DNA from: Platynereis dumerilii
Lineage: Eukaryota > Annelida > Polychaeta > Phyllodocida > Nereididae
Length of the DNA stretch: 64,000 nucleotides
Assembly (NCBI GenBank): GCA_026936325.1
Contig: JAPTHN010000003.1
Span: 50,088,511 to 50,152,510 of the forward strand
Direction: 5' to 3'
Shown in pieces: positions 23,926 to 37,039 of the stretch. The notes under the pieces were generated by a model, which made no database searches, had not been told where the DNA came from, and was given only the letters and a program-made list of their open reading frames with translations. The translations under genes were made by a program, and so were the position numbers. Each line of letters starts with the position of its first letter. Position 1 is the first letter of the stretch.

Positions 23926-25540
23926 GATTTTCTGAAACATAGAAAAGATTAAAAGAAAAGTTGAGATATTACGAAAAAAACTGAAAGAAATGATATAGTA
24001 CATAAATGCACTTGTCATAGATCTTTCAAAATGATATTGATCCTCTGCATGTAAATTAGTTGAAATAATTTTTTTTTCTGGCTGTATTCAGATTTCCAGA
24101 AACTCTTGAAAAGTATAAGTGTCACCTCAGTTTACGGTAAGTATAACACTGACTAATTTATGTATTCATACCCGTTTTAAACCATTTCTAAACCTATGGC
24201 AATGTGATGTCTCTTTTATTATTATTATAGGAACTACTTTATCTTTAGGCTGCTTTGCTTGTCTTTTCAATTGTCATAAGTAAAACAAATAAGAAACGAA
24301 ACTTTTGATATTTAGTAAGATTCAATTTCCATCAAGCCAAAGTCTTACCAGGGGGCACTGAACCGGAAGGAGAGTCATGTGACAGATGGAAGTCATCGAC
24401 GTAAGACGCTGTTCAGAACGTTGCAGACGCAGCGTCCTGAGTGACGTCATGGGCTCTCAACAGTCATGAATGCTTACAGGTGTGGATAGTGATAGAAGCA
24501 GTTAGTGGCTAAGTTGGATTAAATAGGGACTCAAGAAAGTGGTCCAAAAAGAAACTGAAACTGGTGAACTTTTCTTAGACATTCTGACTGATTTGATAAA
24601 TATGAACAATTTATATTTACATTTATATAAGAGGTTTATCATTATAGATAATCGAAATTACAGAACTTCTGAGTTGTTCTTTCCATCAATCTCAAGTGGC
24701 TCTTTGTGGCTGTATATATGATGCAGTTTACTTGACAGGGCTACACAGAAAAATTGTATGATTAAAATTAATTCAGTTCTTTAAGCATATAGATGATTTC
24801 ATAATAATTGTAGACTGAACATGATTTTTTTGTTCTAGGACATGTTATTCTATATATAGAGAAAAATAATGTCATAAATTTCTGATGTCACTTTACCTTT
24901 AGAATACATTAAAAAAAAATTCACGTTCAGTCTCAGTGTCTACAATTATAAAATCTTGATGTAAGAAAAAAAAACTATCATTTATTAGAGACTTCATGGC
25001 CAAGCATTTAGGCCTATCAATTTCTCTAAAATCCAAAATTCTTCATGAATTTCAGATCACAATTATCATTTGAAAATGTCAGTGACAGACTAGAGCAATC
25101 TTCATGTAAGAAAGGGGTCAATAAAAAGAGGGGGAACAATATTTCTAAACTATTTTAGAAAGGCCCCTGAAGTCAACCCCCCCCTTCAATAGTCCTACCT
25201 GGTTGCAAGGGAGGGGGGGGGGCTAAGAAAGGAAGGGGGATAAGGTGTTGTTGCTGAATTTTGTACATCTGGAGTTTGGGGGGGGGGGGGGGTAGGGGGC
25301 ATTCATCACTGATTAAAGGGTCATGCCTTGAGTTTTGCACAGAGCTATAGGGCTGGTTGCTTTTGCTGGCTGGTGGGAAGAATTGTCTGGGCAGTTATTT
25401 TAGAAACCTGTGAAGCCGACTGGGCATTCCACTGCAGCAAGTTCTGACTTCATGGCCCTTTTCTCAGCAACAGTGGTGCACTGTTAAGATTCACTGTAAT
25501 TTCGACTAGTGGTTGCAGTACGAACTACGAAGGACACAGT
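23926..25540. other. Non-coding stretch with G-runs
   Basis: A CRE palindrome TGACGTCA lies at 24442-24449 in a locally CpG-richer patch (24340-24470). Poly-G/poly-C runs occur at about 25178-25295. No gene recognised. Confidence 0.5.
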
Positions 25541-25544
25541 TGAC

Positions 25545-27325
25545 ATTGTTGAAATGGCGTTACTGAAATGGCGCTCCGAAGGGGTCAATTTGGACGCAAT
25601 AGTAGAATGGCACATTGTATGGGCAATTTGGGACACATTACCAAAATGGCAAACTAAAGGGGACACATTACTGAAATGGTGTGCCAAATGGGCCAATTTG
25701 GACACAATAGTAGAATGGCACACTGTATGGGCAATTGGGGACACATCAACAAAATGGCAAACTTAAGGGGACATGTTACTGAAATGGTGCTTAGAATGGG
25801 CCAATTTTGACACAATAGTAGAATGGCACATTGAATGGACAATTGGGGACACATTACCAAAATGGCAAACTTAAGGGGACACATTACTGAAATGGCGCTC
25901 TGAATGGGTCAATTTGGACACAATAAGAGAATGGCACATTGAATGGGCAATTGGGGACACTATTACCAAAATGGCAAACTAAGCGGACACGTTACTGAAA
26001 TGGTGTGCCGAATGGGCCAATTTGGACACAATAGTAGAATGGCACACTGTATGGGCAATTGGGGACACATCAACAAAATGGCAAACTTAAGGGGACATGT
26101 TACTGAAATGGTGCTTAGAATGGGCCAATTTTGACACAATAGTAGAATGGCACATTGAATGGACAATTGGGGACACATTACCAAAATGGCAAACTTAAGG
26201 GGACACATTACTGAAATGGCGCTCTGAATGGGTCAATTTGGACACAATAAGAGAATGGCACATTGAATGGGCAATTGGGGACACTATTACCAAAATGGCA
26301 AACTAAGCGGACACGTTACTGAAATGGTGTGCCGAATGGGCCAATTTGGACACAATAGTAGAATGGCACACTGTATGGGCAATTGGGGACACATCAACAA
26401 AATGGCAAACTTAAGGGGACATGTTACTGAAATGGTGCTTAGAATGGGCCAATTTGGACACAATAGTAGAATGGCACACTGAATGGGCCAATGGGGACAC
26501 ATTACCAAAATGGCAAACTGAAGGGGCACGTTACTGAAATGACGTTGCGAGTGGGCAAATTTAGACACAGTAGTAGAATGGCACATTGTATGGGCAATTG
26601 GGGACACGTTACCAAAATGGCAAACGAAAGGGACACATTACTGAAATGGCGCTCCATATGGGCCAATTTAGACACAGTAGTAGAATGGCACATTGTATGG
26701 GCAATTGGGGACACATTACAAAAATGGCAAACTAAAGGGGATACGTTACTGAAATGGTTCTGCGAATGGGCCAATTTGGACACAATAACAGAATAGAACA
26801 CTGAATGGGCCAACAGGGACGCATTACCAAACTGGAAAACTGAAGGGGACACATTACTGAAATGGCACACTGAATGGGTCGATTAGAACATGGACACAAT
26901 AGTAAAATAGCACATTGAATGGGCCATTGACTGGTGACACAATGCAAAAATGGCGCATTGAATAGGCTAAGTCTGAGACGTTTTACCAAAATGGCTCACT
27001 GAATGGGCCAATTTAGACACATGTAATACTAGAATGGCACACTGAATAGGTCAATTTGTACATTTCATTAACACACTGAATGGCCCATCAGAGATAAGTT
27101 ACTGAAATGGCATACTGAATGGGCCTATTTGGGTACAACAACTGGTACATGTGGCACGCCGAACGGGCCAATTGGGACAAATGCCTAGAGAGGCACACTA
27201 AATGGACCAATTTGGACACCCAATACAATAATGCCAATATGAATGGATCAATGGGGACACAATATTTAATTAAGATAGCACATCGAATGGGCCAATTTGA
27301 CTCAATACTGAAATGGCACAATGAA
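25545..27325. repeat. Nested-period minisatellite (39/39/30 within 108 within 324 bp)
   Basis: Sub-units beginning ATGGGCCAATTTGGACAC (39), ATGGGCAATTGGGGACAC (39) and AGGGGACACATTACTG (30) make a 108-bp unit. Three of these make a 324-bp higher-order unit that repeats almost exactly (25687-26010, 26011-26334, then partial). Units decay toward the right edge. As 108 is divisible by 3, the array keeps frames open on both strands; these are not genes. Confidence 0.92.
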
Positions 27326-27892
27326 CCAGTATTTTGGCTGTTTCCTTTCAAGTTTCCGTAAATTTCACACCCCAACTCCTCACAGTGGCACCTCTTGTCT
27401 CACCTGTGTACCTATGAGGATGAGGATGCAAGCATTTCACCTGAGCAGCAGCAGCAGCAACTGAGAGCCACCGGGTCGTGGGAACCTGTTACCCTTTCGC
27501 TTGTGGAGGCAGTGGTTGCATATTTTTGCCAGAACCCCCCAGCCCATCCACATGAGGCAGCTCACTGCCTGTGCCTCTTGCATAGTGGTTGCGCCATATA
27601 TAATGTTTATATTTGTAAGAAAACAACCCGCAGGTTTATCACAATTATTCACCATTTTATTTTTCTCTGGCATTTCTGGGGCTATTTTTACTACCCTTGA
27701 TTCAGTGTTAGGCGTTTCTGCTTTTGGAGGCACTGGACAGTGGACACTTAATCCTTACTATTGTTTTAAGGTGCTTTCTCTGTCTTTGTCTCATGCACTC
27801 TTTCCTTCTTTCATTTTGCATGCTTTTCTTCAATGTTTTCGAAAAATAATTTCCACACATTATTCTGCTGCAGCTGGGAAAGCACGGGGGAC
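27326..27892. other. Non-coding or unrecognised stretch
   Basis: Two overlapping plus-strand frames (27395-27700 and 27501-27977) have no recognised domain. The second runs into a MITE, so I do not call either a gene. Confidence 0.4.
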
Positions 27893-28206
27893 TACATTCA
27901 GCTTTTCATTCTCAACTAAAAGGTTTTATATGGAACCTTTAAGGGTTCCGTTAGCTGGTATAGATAAGAAACCATAAAATGTTCATTATTCAACTTTTAA
28001 AAAGGTTCCAAATAAAAACCGCACTTAGAAAATCCAGCTCCCACATTGGAACCCCTTTCTCTCAAGTTGGGAGCACAGGGTTCCATCTTAGGGCCTTCCA
28101 ACCAGTATTGAACCTTTTCAATTCAGTTGAACCCTCAACAAAATTTAGAACAGTTTTTTTGGCTGTGGGTTCTTCAAATGCACTTCAGCAAAGCCTTCAG
28201 TGAATA
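27893..28206 (+). mobile_element. ~300-bp MITE family, copy 1
   Basis: Contains TTTTATATGGAACC, GGAACCCCTTTCTCTCAAGT and GGGCCTTCCAACCAGTATTG, shared with copies at 34856-35156 and 33816-34114. Its ends are worn. Confidence 0.8.
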
Positions 28207-29559
28207 GATCAGACACGCCCACAATGATGGCCAATGAACAGACCTTCACACATGTTATATGCAAATGAGGCCGATTTCGCCGATTCGGTCACTTCCGTAA
28301 GGATTACATGTGTGTTTCTTATATGGCTAGATAGATCTCTGTGAGACCTTTAAAATGATATGTCTCACGTCTCTGTGAAGTTAATAGTTGCTTCGCAAAT
28401 TGCCGGTAAACTTTTGGAGTGGACAGAAATCCTAGGCGCTGATTGGCTGAGACGCTCGTGACGCAAATCTATCATAATGCGGAGTTCCTGAGAGATTCGT
28501 CTAGGGTAGATTCTCTGGGTGTTCAAATGTACCATCAAGTACCTTTTGCAGTTAGAGTGTTTGACACAAAAGGTGTAGTTGGAACTTTACTGCAATCACT
28601 AATATTTCCAAGGCAATATCAAATCTCCTTTTGGTTGTTGAACATTGCAATTATGGTACATTACGGGAATCCCAGGACATACATTGTTTCATTTGGATAA
28701 AAGCCATATTAGAGGCCTAGGATTAGAGGTTATTGATCCGAAAATTAGGAAGGTCAAGATTTCTCATCCACCCCAGGTATAGGCAGGTCTCTCTCGTGTA
28801 TCTTGGAACTGAGACATTCAACTTTTAATGCATTATCAGAGAAAGGGAATGTGAAATTTAAAGGTATCTTTTGAACAAGACTCATGTCCCAAATAGACAG
28901 ACTGCCAGGTCTTTCTTCCCTTGCCTCACATATAGGGTCCTGTAAAATATTGCAATTTCCTATAAAGTGTCCTTTGAACCAAACCAATGGTCTTAGTCTT
29001 ACGTCATCCTCGTTTCAAGCAATGTCCCAATGCACAGGTAGCTGTCTCCCAGTTTCCCAAACCACCCCAGCCTGCTCATCCTATGGCTCATCCCAATCCC
29101 TTGCAGCCTGTTAAGCCAGTGAGCACAGTGCTCAGCCCACATCACCCCTTGCATCAGCTTGCAGCAGCATCAACCCCTTGCAGGTTTCTTTCTGGTTTTG
29201 TTCTGTCAGAAAAGTTGGCAAGGCTGCTTTCCCACGGTCCCAGAGTCCCCCCACAGGTAGGAGGGAGATAGCAGATTGACCCCTGACCCCCCTACCCACC
29301 CATCTTCTGGCGGAGCACCTGTCAGCTGCCGCTGTTGCTCCTGCTTGCTCCTGCTTCTGATGGGGGGTGATGTGAAGCACGCGAATAGAAGCATCAACAG
29401 CCACATCAGCACCACCAAAGACCGCAAACTTTCAACAAGACTCAACACTCCAGTCCCAAGTAAATTTCGCTGGAGTCTTGCGGGTTACTGCCTCGCGCTA
29501 CGTGACGCCCTCGACATACAATGTAACACGAATCAGTAGTGTTATGCTTAGTATGCAGA
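28207..29559. other. Gene-free stretch
   Basis: Short frames only, several proline- or leucine-rich on account of local composition. Nothing recognised. Confidence 0.5.
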
Positions 29560-30126
29560 TACACTCTTAACTCCAGGGCTTGCTTTTACTAAGATGGTTT
29601 AACTGGAGGTTAAACTAATCCAGACTTAATCCTGGGTTAAACTGGGGGTTTAATCTTGTTTCATTCTACTAAAAGTTAAACTGTTGGTTAATCTAGGTTC
29701 ACTGGTTAACCTGACTGGTTAAACTAATCTTGATTCTATCATATGTTAATCCTAGTTTAAACTTAGGTTAAACTGAGATTAACTCCACCATCACATATGG
29801 CTGGTTTAAGAAGTTATTACAAAGTTATCTTGGTTGCTAAAAACAAGGGCCTAGTTTCACAAAGCTATCAGGGCATGCCCAAGTACTGGGGTTGTCCCTG
29901 TTTCTTTCCCTACTCCAGTCCCCACTCCAAATACAGTATCAAAAAAATTATTGAAGTGCCAAATCTGTCCCTTAGCAAGTTAGCAGTACCCCTTTCAATG
30001 TGGCCGTCTCCGTGGCAGGCCCCAATAATTTCTTGGGCTCTGGCTCTACTGCCACCATGCAATTAATTGCCTATTGAAAGAGTGCAGTACTTAGTTAATT
30101 TCTTGCATTGTTTGTTTAAATTTCAT

Positions 30127-30530
30127 TTACTGCTGTGATAGGTGGAGGGAAGGAGGAGGATATAATGGGTAGGAGGAGATTAGAAGAGCTGGATAAAGGA
30201 TAAGGAAATGGGAGCTACGAGGAGATAGAAATTGAGAGATAGGTTGAGTAGATTGGATAGGGGCAGGAGGAGCAGGGGGAGAAGAGCAGGAGGAAGTAGG
30301 AGATGGGCATAAGAGAAAGGAAGATATAAATAGAGAAGGTATGATGAAGCGATGGGAGATTGGAGGACGAGGAGGGGAGAAAGAGGTAATATGAGGAGAT
30401 AGGATGAGGAAAATTAGGAAATGGTATATGAGAGGAGGTAGGATAAGATAAGAGGAGATGGATATAGGATGGGAGTTAGGAGGATGAGACATGCGGATGA
30501 GATATGAGGATGAGAATGTCTGTCGGTCTA
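30127..30530 (+). repeat. Purine-rich tract
   Basis: GGAGGA/GGAGATAGGA-like words. It faces the pyrimidine tract at 30536-31870, giving an imperfect inverted arrangement. Open frames on either strand are low-complexity artefacts. Confidence 0.85.
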
Positions 30531-30535
30531 TTACC

Positions 30536-31870
30536 ACCTCCTCATATAATCTCCTTCTTTCTCCTTCTTCTATCTCCTCCTTGCTCCTCTTCCAATTGCC
30601 TCATCCTATCTCCTCCAACTTTCTCCTATCTTCTCTTTCCTCCTAATAATATTATTCCCGTCCTAACTTCAATATGCTAATCAGAGGCGTATCGAGAATG
30701 GCCTGGGGGGAGGGGTATAACATGGGGCGAATACGCGGTCGCTTCCCGCTTTTCCTACCTTCCCCATATTAATTATGGGCCTGAGGTGGGGGGGGGGCAA
30801 TGGCCCCCCCCCCTATAATTGTGCCACTGATCCTCATTCCCCTACTACCTCCTCATACTATCCCCTCCTGTCTCCTCCTCCTATCTCTTTTTTATCTTAC
30901 CTATTCCTTCTCCTTCTATCTCCTATGTCCTCCTATCTTTTCTTTCAATCTCCTTTCTCCTCCTCAAATCTCCTCCTCCTATCTTGTCATTCTAGGTCCT
31001 TCTCTTATCTCTTTTTATCACCTCCTCTCTCCATCTCCTATCTCCCATCTCTTCGTATTATATCCTCCTCACTCCTCCGCCATTCTCTTTCTCATCTTAC
31101 CTCTTCCTCTCTCCTTCTATCTCCTATCTCCTCCTATCTTTTCTTCCAATCACCTCCATTCTCCTCCTCCTCCAATCTCCTCCTCCTGTCTCGTCATCCT
31201 AACTCCTTCTCCTATCTCTTTCTATCACCTCCTCTCTCCACCTCTTTCCTCCCATCTTCTGGTATTATCTAATCCCATATCTTTCTCATCTTACCTCTTC
31301 CTATCTCCTACCTCCTCCTATCTTTTCTGTTATCTCCCCCTTTCTCTTCCTCCAATCTCCTCCTATCTCATCATCCTAACTCTTTCTCCTATCTCTTTCT
31401 ATCACTTCCTCTCTTCACCTCCTATCTCTTACCTCCTCATTATTTCTCCTTCTATCTCTTACCTCTTCCTCTTGTCATCTCCTCCAACCTCTTCCTCTCA
31501 ATTCCTATTTCCTACCCCTATCGCCTCCTATTGCGCCCTCTGACATCCTCCTCTTCCCATTTCCTCCTCCTATCTTCCACATCCTCCTACTTCTATCTCC
31601 TCCTTCTACCTCCTTCTTCTACCTCCGCCTTCTACCTCCTCCTATCTCCTCCTTCTATCTCCTCCTTCTATCTCCTCCTACTATATCCTCCTTCTATCTC
31701 CTCCTTCTATCTCCTGCTTCTATCTCATCCATCTATCTCCTCCTTCTGCCTCCTCCTTCTATCTCCTCCTTCTATCTCCTCCTTCTATCTCCTCCTTCTG
31801 TCTCCTCCTATCTCTTTCTATCTCCTTCTACCTCGACCTCCCGTCTCATCTTTCCTCTCCCTATCTAGAA
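30536..31870 (+). repeat. Pyrimidine-rich tract with 13-bp repeat core
   Basis: Mostly C+T. From about 31640 to 31810 a 13-bp unit, TATCTCCTCCTTC, repeats about a dozen times with few changes. It is broken near 30640-30830 by ordinary sequence with G and C runs. Confidence 0.88.
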
Positions 31871-34855
31871 TCCTGAAAAGTCATTAATTGTAGTAAATGC
31901 TACTAAATTGTGATGATATAGCAGATAGTCATCTTAGCTTTCTAAAATGGGGTCTGCCCTTTCTTTAGACCCGATAGTTGTTAAGCTGTTGCAAAATTGT
32001 TGTCACTGTCATAACTATTATAACTGTGCCATTGCTATCAATTTTTTGTCGGTATAACCATAATGCTGCCTGCCATCATATATATTTGAGAAATAAAATC
32101 CTGTGTTTTCATGTCAAACAATTAAGCGTTGATCTCAAAAAAATTACAACATTGCATAAATTTTACTGATTTATTTCAATATCAGGAATGACTCCGTTTA
32201 ACAAAGGTGAAAAAATCCACACGCCCAAATTTGTTTGCACTTGTCAGTGACATTCAGAGTTCTAAGTTTAACCGATTTACCAAAATATAGCTTGTGGCTG
32301 GTGCATAAACTTGCAACGCTGATAATATCGCTATTCTAATCAGGAATGGATACCTACATAATACGCAATAGGCCTATCTGTTTAGAGTATTTTTGTATTA
32401 TACGTCAAATTTTCCTCGTCACCAGAAATTTCACTTTTTTTTTTCACAACACTCAGGGTTGCTTGCTACCAAATATATATAAGTACCAAATCACAACCCC
32501 TATTTTGTGATTGACATATAAAATTTTATTATATTGGGAAAAGGCCGTTTTAAGATAAAAAATATCCTAAAAATTTATGTAAAGATAATCTGAAAACTTT
32601 ATTTTTCATGTTTAACCAAACTTGCAGCAATGCATTAATTGTCTGCTTAATTTTCGTTCAATTCAATACACTTCTTCTACCTTCCACAATAAATAATATA
32701 AATAAAATAATAATAACTTTTTTGACATTTATTAGCCTTTTTTTTTTGTGCATTTATTGTTCACACATTTGACAAAATAATGTTCAAATGAGAAAAAAGT
32801 TTATCGATTCCAGTTTGTATTAATAGGCCTTTAGATACATCATACATGTATGGGTATAAAATAGAATGGCAGCATTTCGATTGTTGAATCATACCCTTAA
32901 TTCATGGATCCTTTACGCTACTCCTCCCAAACTACTCAATGCCCACACCTAAAACTTTCCAAGCAACATTATTTCACGTCTTACAACAACCATAAGTGCT
33001 TCTGGTTTCTCAAACTGTTCATATTACATACTTATTATTCATTTATGCACGCCAGTCACACCTGTCAATCTTATCTAATGTTGTAGTATTAGTTGTTGTT
33101 TTCCCTGGACTCCTGCTTTCATTATACCCATTCTCACGGGTGCTATGCTAGTTATTCAAATTTAAAATTATCTGATTTATAAATGCCTAAAGGTAAGTGG
33201 CATTACAATAAAAAACATCCAAATATTGGCTTGAATGAGCCTAAATGAGCTTCTCTGGGGCTGTTCCTGCCAAAGATAGAGCTGGTATCCAAGGTGTTGC
33301 TAGGGGGAGGAGCCAAGCCACTTGAGCCTCATTCTGATATCTGAATGCACTGTCAACTGACACTAAATAGTATTATTATTCCCTCTCTGGATGGTACAAT
33401 TTAAACACATTGCAAACTAAATTGAATATTATAATCTCTAGGTCTTAAATCCACCAGTTAACCATTCAGATTAAACTCAGCCTCAATCTCAGTTTTGTTT
33501 ACGTCCTCAGTTCAAAACTTTCATGGCATTTTTCTTGAGGATTTACTTAATATCATATGAAACAAGACAAGGGAGAGGCTTTGTTGGAGTGTTAAAAAAT
33601 ATTATCTCAACTTACATCTTGTCTCCTTCTCCTAAATATAGATGAAAGGCACTTATTTCTTCAGCTGTTTTTTGAGGCTACAGATTAAGACGTCACAGTT
33701 AGTTGATCTGTGGTTAAACTATTTTGATAAAACATGGTTAAACTCCAAGATTAGCTAACCAAAGTTTAACTGTTAAACTAAGGTTAAACTAATCCATTTT
33801 AGTAAAAGCAAGCCCAGAGGTTCTTGATGGTATGTATAAATAACCCTCAACTGAAAAATTAAGGTTCAACTGAATTGAAAAGGTTCAATACTGGTGAGAA
33901 GGCCCTATGATGGAACTCTATGCTCCCAACTTGAGAAAAAGGGGTTCCATTGTGGGAGTTCAGTGTAGCTGGATTATCTTTAGAAGTCTTGTTTTTGTTG
34001 TTGAAACCTTTTTAATGTTGAATAATGAACCTTTTAGGGTTCCTTATCTACAGCAGCTTATATATAAAGCCCTTAAAAGTTCCATATAAAACCTTTTTGT
34101 GTGTGTCAAGACTGTACATAAAATATCACATCTGACGGGGAGGGGATCCATCCCTAACTCCAGTATATTGCTTCTATGAATACTAGTATGCCCACTGTTC
34201 AGTTCAGGATACATTGTGTACCTAATGGGGGGTGATCAGTGATCACTGTGCTCCCAACCTCTCAGCCTTTATATTTGCAGCATCCGACTCAAAAGCAAAG
34301 ATCCATATGAGTGTTATTTCATAGTTATCATCTTCAAAAAATTCCAAAAACAACTTTGTCTTTTTTTTTTTGTGACAATAAAAAAAAGGCTTTCTCATTG
34401 AGATTTTGTTGGTCGACTTTCCTTTAAATAAGTGTCTTGCGCGCTGACAATGCTTATGAGACTATAAAGGCTCATTCAAAAACTGAGCAGGGTGAATGCA
34501 GCACTCTCATGGTTACTTAATATCTTATTGAAATCGGACATCTTTGGTACCATCCTACAGCAGCAGCAGCAGGAGCAGAAGCTGCAGCATCAGTAAGAGA
34601 GCAAACCTCTCCCATGCTGAGATGCACCTCAGAAGTGCCTTGGAAGTCAGACTGAAAAGGTGTACTCCTGGGAGCTCCTGTTTGATCCTATAGTTGCTCA
34701 CAGAATTGATGCAGCATTTTATTGGATGATAGTGACATAAAATTGATGGTATGATCTGTGCTCTGACTTGGATGAAAGACAGGGGAACACCTGTCTCTGT
34801 TCCAACTAAACCACAGCATATTGATCACAATTTATATGTTATTTTATATATTATA

Positions 34856-35156
34856 CACTCTTAACATAAATGTTTTATATGGAACCTTTTAGGGTTCTAT
34901 AAGCCGGTATAGATAAAGAACTCTAAAAGGTTCATTGTTGAACTTTTAAAAAGGTTTCATTAGAAACAAAAACAGCACTTAGATAATCCGGCTGCACTGA
35001 ACTCCCACAATGGAACCCCTTTCAAGTTGGGAGCATAGAGCTCCATCATAGGGCCTTCCCACCAGTATGAACCTTTACAATTCAGTTGAACCCTTAAAAA
35101 AAGTTGGCTGTGGGTTCTTTATATATATACCATCACAAACCTTTGCATTCAGGGTG
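34856..35156 (+). mobile_element. ~300-bp MITE family, copy 3 (best preserved)
   Basis: TA, then CACTCTTAACATAAATG at the left and TTTGCATTCAGGGTG, then TA, at the right, forming weak inverted ends. The interior has repeated GGAACC/GGTTC words, including an imperfect GGAACCTTTTAGGGTTC palindrome. Confidence 0.8.
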
Positions 35157-35575
35157 TAAGATTCCATATTATACAACAAGATAGTTGGATCAATTGCATG
35201 ATGTAGTTTAGTTAGAGAAAGAGACATTAGATGCAAGGAGTGACCTTGTGGTGGTTTCGGGTGAGCCCTCGTCTCTTCTTAAACTAAAATGCGCTGTTAC
35301 AATGTATGTGTAACAATATTACAAATTCCTTGTCTATAACTTTAGTCTGACCCTGATTAAAAATGATTTTTTTTCGTGTTTTGAAGCAACTACAGGTGTT
35401 TCTGATCTGATTTGATATCTGTTGTGAAGTTTACACTGCAAAGGTGTATTTATCGGAGTTGCTGTTTTGGTCTTAATTAATTGGTGGTTGAGTTTATTGT
35501 CCATTGTATTAATTGATAGTGGTCAAGTGGACCTTTTGTTTTACCACTGTTCAGTGAATACTAAATGCTACATTA

Positions 35576-35753
35576 CAGTGGTACATGCGTTATAAGACCC
35601 CCTGTTGTAAGACTGACTATCTTATGTGACTGCCTCCCTCCCACACTAAATAGTACTTTTAGTGCATTTTGCACCCCAACGAGAGATCGCACCCCCACGA
35701 AAGACTGCTTCATGACTGCAGAAGGGACGGTCTTATAACGCAGGGACCACTGT
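35576..35753. mobile_element. 178-bp TA-flanked MITE
   Basis: Ends CAGTGGTACATGCGTTATAA and TTATAACGCAGGGACCACTG are inverted repeats extending through AAGACC. TA lies on both sides (35574-35575 and 35754-35755). Likely Tc1/mariner- or pogo-type. Confidence 0.88.
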
Positions 35754-35755
35754 AG

Positions 35756-37039
35756 TACATTTGCAAGCCAGACTGGAAAAGGTGTACTCCTTGCAGTTCG
35801 TATATGAGCCTCACTATAAAAGGCAAGCGTTTTGCTTGTGATATTTCATTGACAAAATAGATTATCTCTATATCCTGTCAATTTCATCCAAATCCAGTTT
35901 CTGTCATAAGGAAATCTGGGTAGAATGTTTCTCCGGTTTCCTCAAATGAGGCCTTTTAAAAATATTTTTACTAGAGGCCTGTCATTTTCCAAGCCGTCAT
36001 TTTCTGTGTTATACTATGTATTTTTCTGTTACATATTATCTTAAAATTGCATTCAAGTTTGTTCTATCTATTTTTTCTCCAAGATACAATTAATCACTAA
36101 ATCAAAGTTTCCAAGATACAATTAATCACTAAATCAAAGACTATTTAGGAAAATCAAATATTTTGTCAAAGAACACAAAGCAAGGGTTTCAAGTTAACAA
36201 TGTAGTTTTATTAGCATCATCATATCAAATAAACATTCATACATTTGCAATTTTGCATCAGTAAAAAATGAGTGAGAACAAAAATTACTAAATTTCATAT
36301 GAAGCATAGACAAGGGCAACACACAATGTACAAGCAAAATGAGAATCACTGTGAAAAAGAGTCAATTTACGAAAAAAGTGCATACATCAATTACAATTAA
36401 AATGCACAATTAAGCATCATCATACAACCACTAACAATCATTCTATTCTATTGTAAACTGTTGCTGATCAATAATTTATATCAATATTAAGTTATTAAAT
36501 ATTATCCCAATAAATACTACAATACTAATAAATACAAAATAATTTATGGTGTAAAATTGGTAAATTAAATAAATAAATAAGGCATGGTATGGTTTTTGGC
36601 AAACCTTGAGATTTCAAATATTAATCAAAATCATTTTTGAGAAATAATAATTTATAGTTACATAAATAAATAAGTATATAAATAAATTGGGACATTTTTG
36701 TCAAAGAGAAAAGATATGATTTTTCTCAATGTTTCTTTTTTTTTTAAATATCTTCAAACTGTAATTTGAAAATTAGCAAAATGATAAGGATATAAATACA
36801 TCAAGGAAACCTGATTTGCAAATTGAATTATTCTGAAATATCATCTCTTTGAGAAGTAATTTTGTTGGAAACAATGTGAAGAGAGGGGTAAATAGAACAT
36901 TGTAAGTAATGAATATGTTGGGAAGATACAGAGTAATATGTTTTGTAAAAAAATAAAATATCAAAAAAGGCAAAACCTGTCAGCATCTTAAATTATTCTG
37001 CTTTGAGGTGGCTACAGAGTTTATTTGTTTTTGCACAGT
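35756..37039. other. AT-rich non-coding stretch
   Basis: A 32-bp unit starting CCAAGATACAATTAATC is duplicated in tandem at about 36079-36140. The rest is AT-rich with no gene. Confidence 0.6.

Larger units (their letters stand above)
29576..33815. mobile_element. 4.24-kb element with GGGCTTGC ends
   Basis: Perfect 17-bp inverted ends GGGCTTGCTTTTACTAA, followed on both sides by GTTTAAC/GGTTAAACT-rich sequence (29596-29790 and 33700-33795). The interior holds purine- then pyrimidine-rich DNA (30127-31870) and AT-rich DNA. No transposase seen. No clear target duplication, so boundary and class are provisional. Confidence 0.55.
29562..34114 (-). mobile_element. ~300-bp MITE copy 2, split by a 4.24-kb insertion
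   Basis: The outer pieces are 29562-29575 (TA then CACTCTTAACTCCA) and 33816-34114, ending CAGTCTTG on the minus strand, then TA. Joined, they total 313 bp and align with the reverse complement of copy 3 (301 bp), including the passage into GGTTCTTGATGG. The middle, 29576-33815, is described separately. Confidence 0.6.

Noticed and set aside
25484-27375. Many overlapping open frames on both strands
   Set aside because: They come from the 108-bp minisatellite, whose period is divisible by three.
27501-27977. A 158-residue plus-strand frame with hydrophobic segments
   Set aside because: Its end runs into a MITE and no family is recognised; probably chance.
30127-31887. Frames of 118 to 247 residues rich in Ser/Leu/Pro
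   Set aside because: They lie in purine/pyrimidine tracts; low complexity, with no start or splice context.
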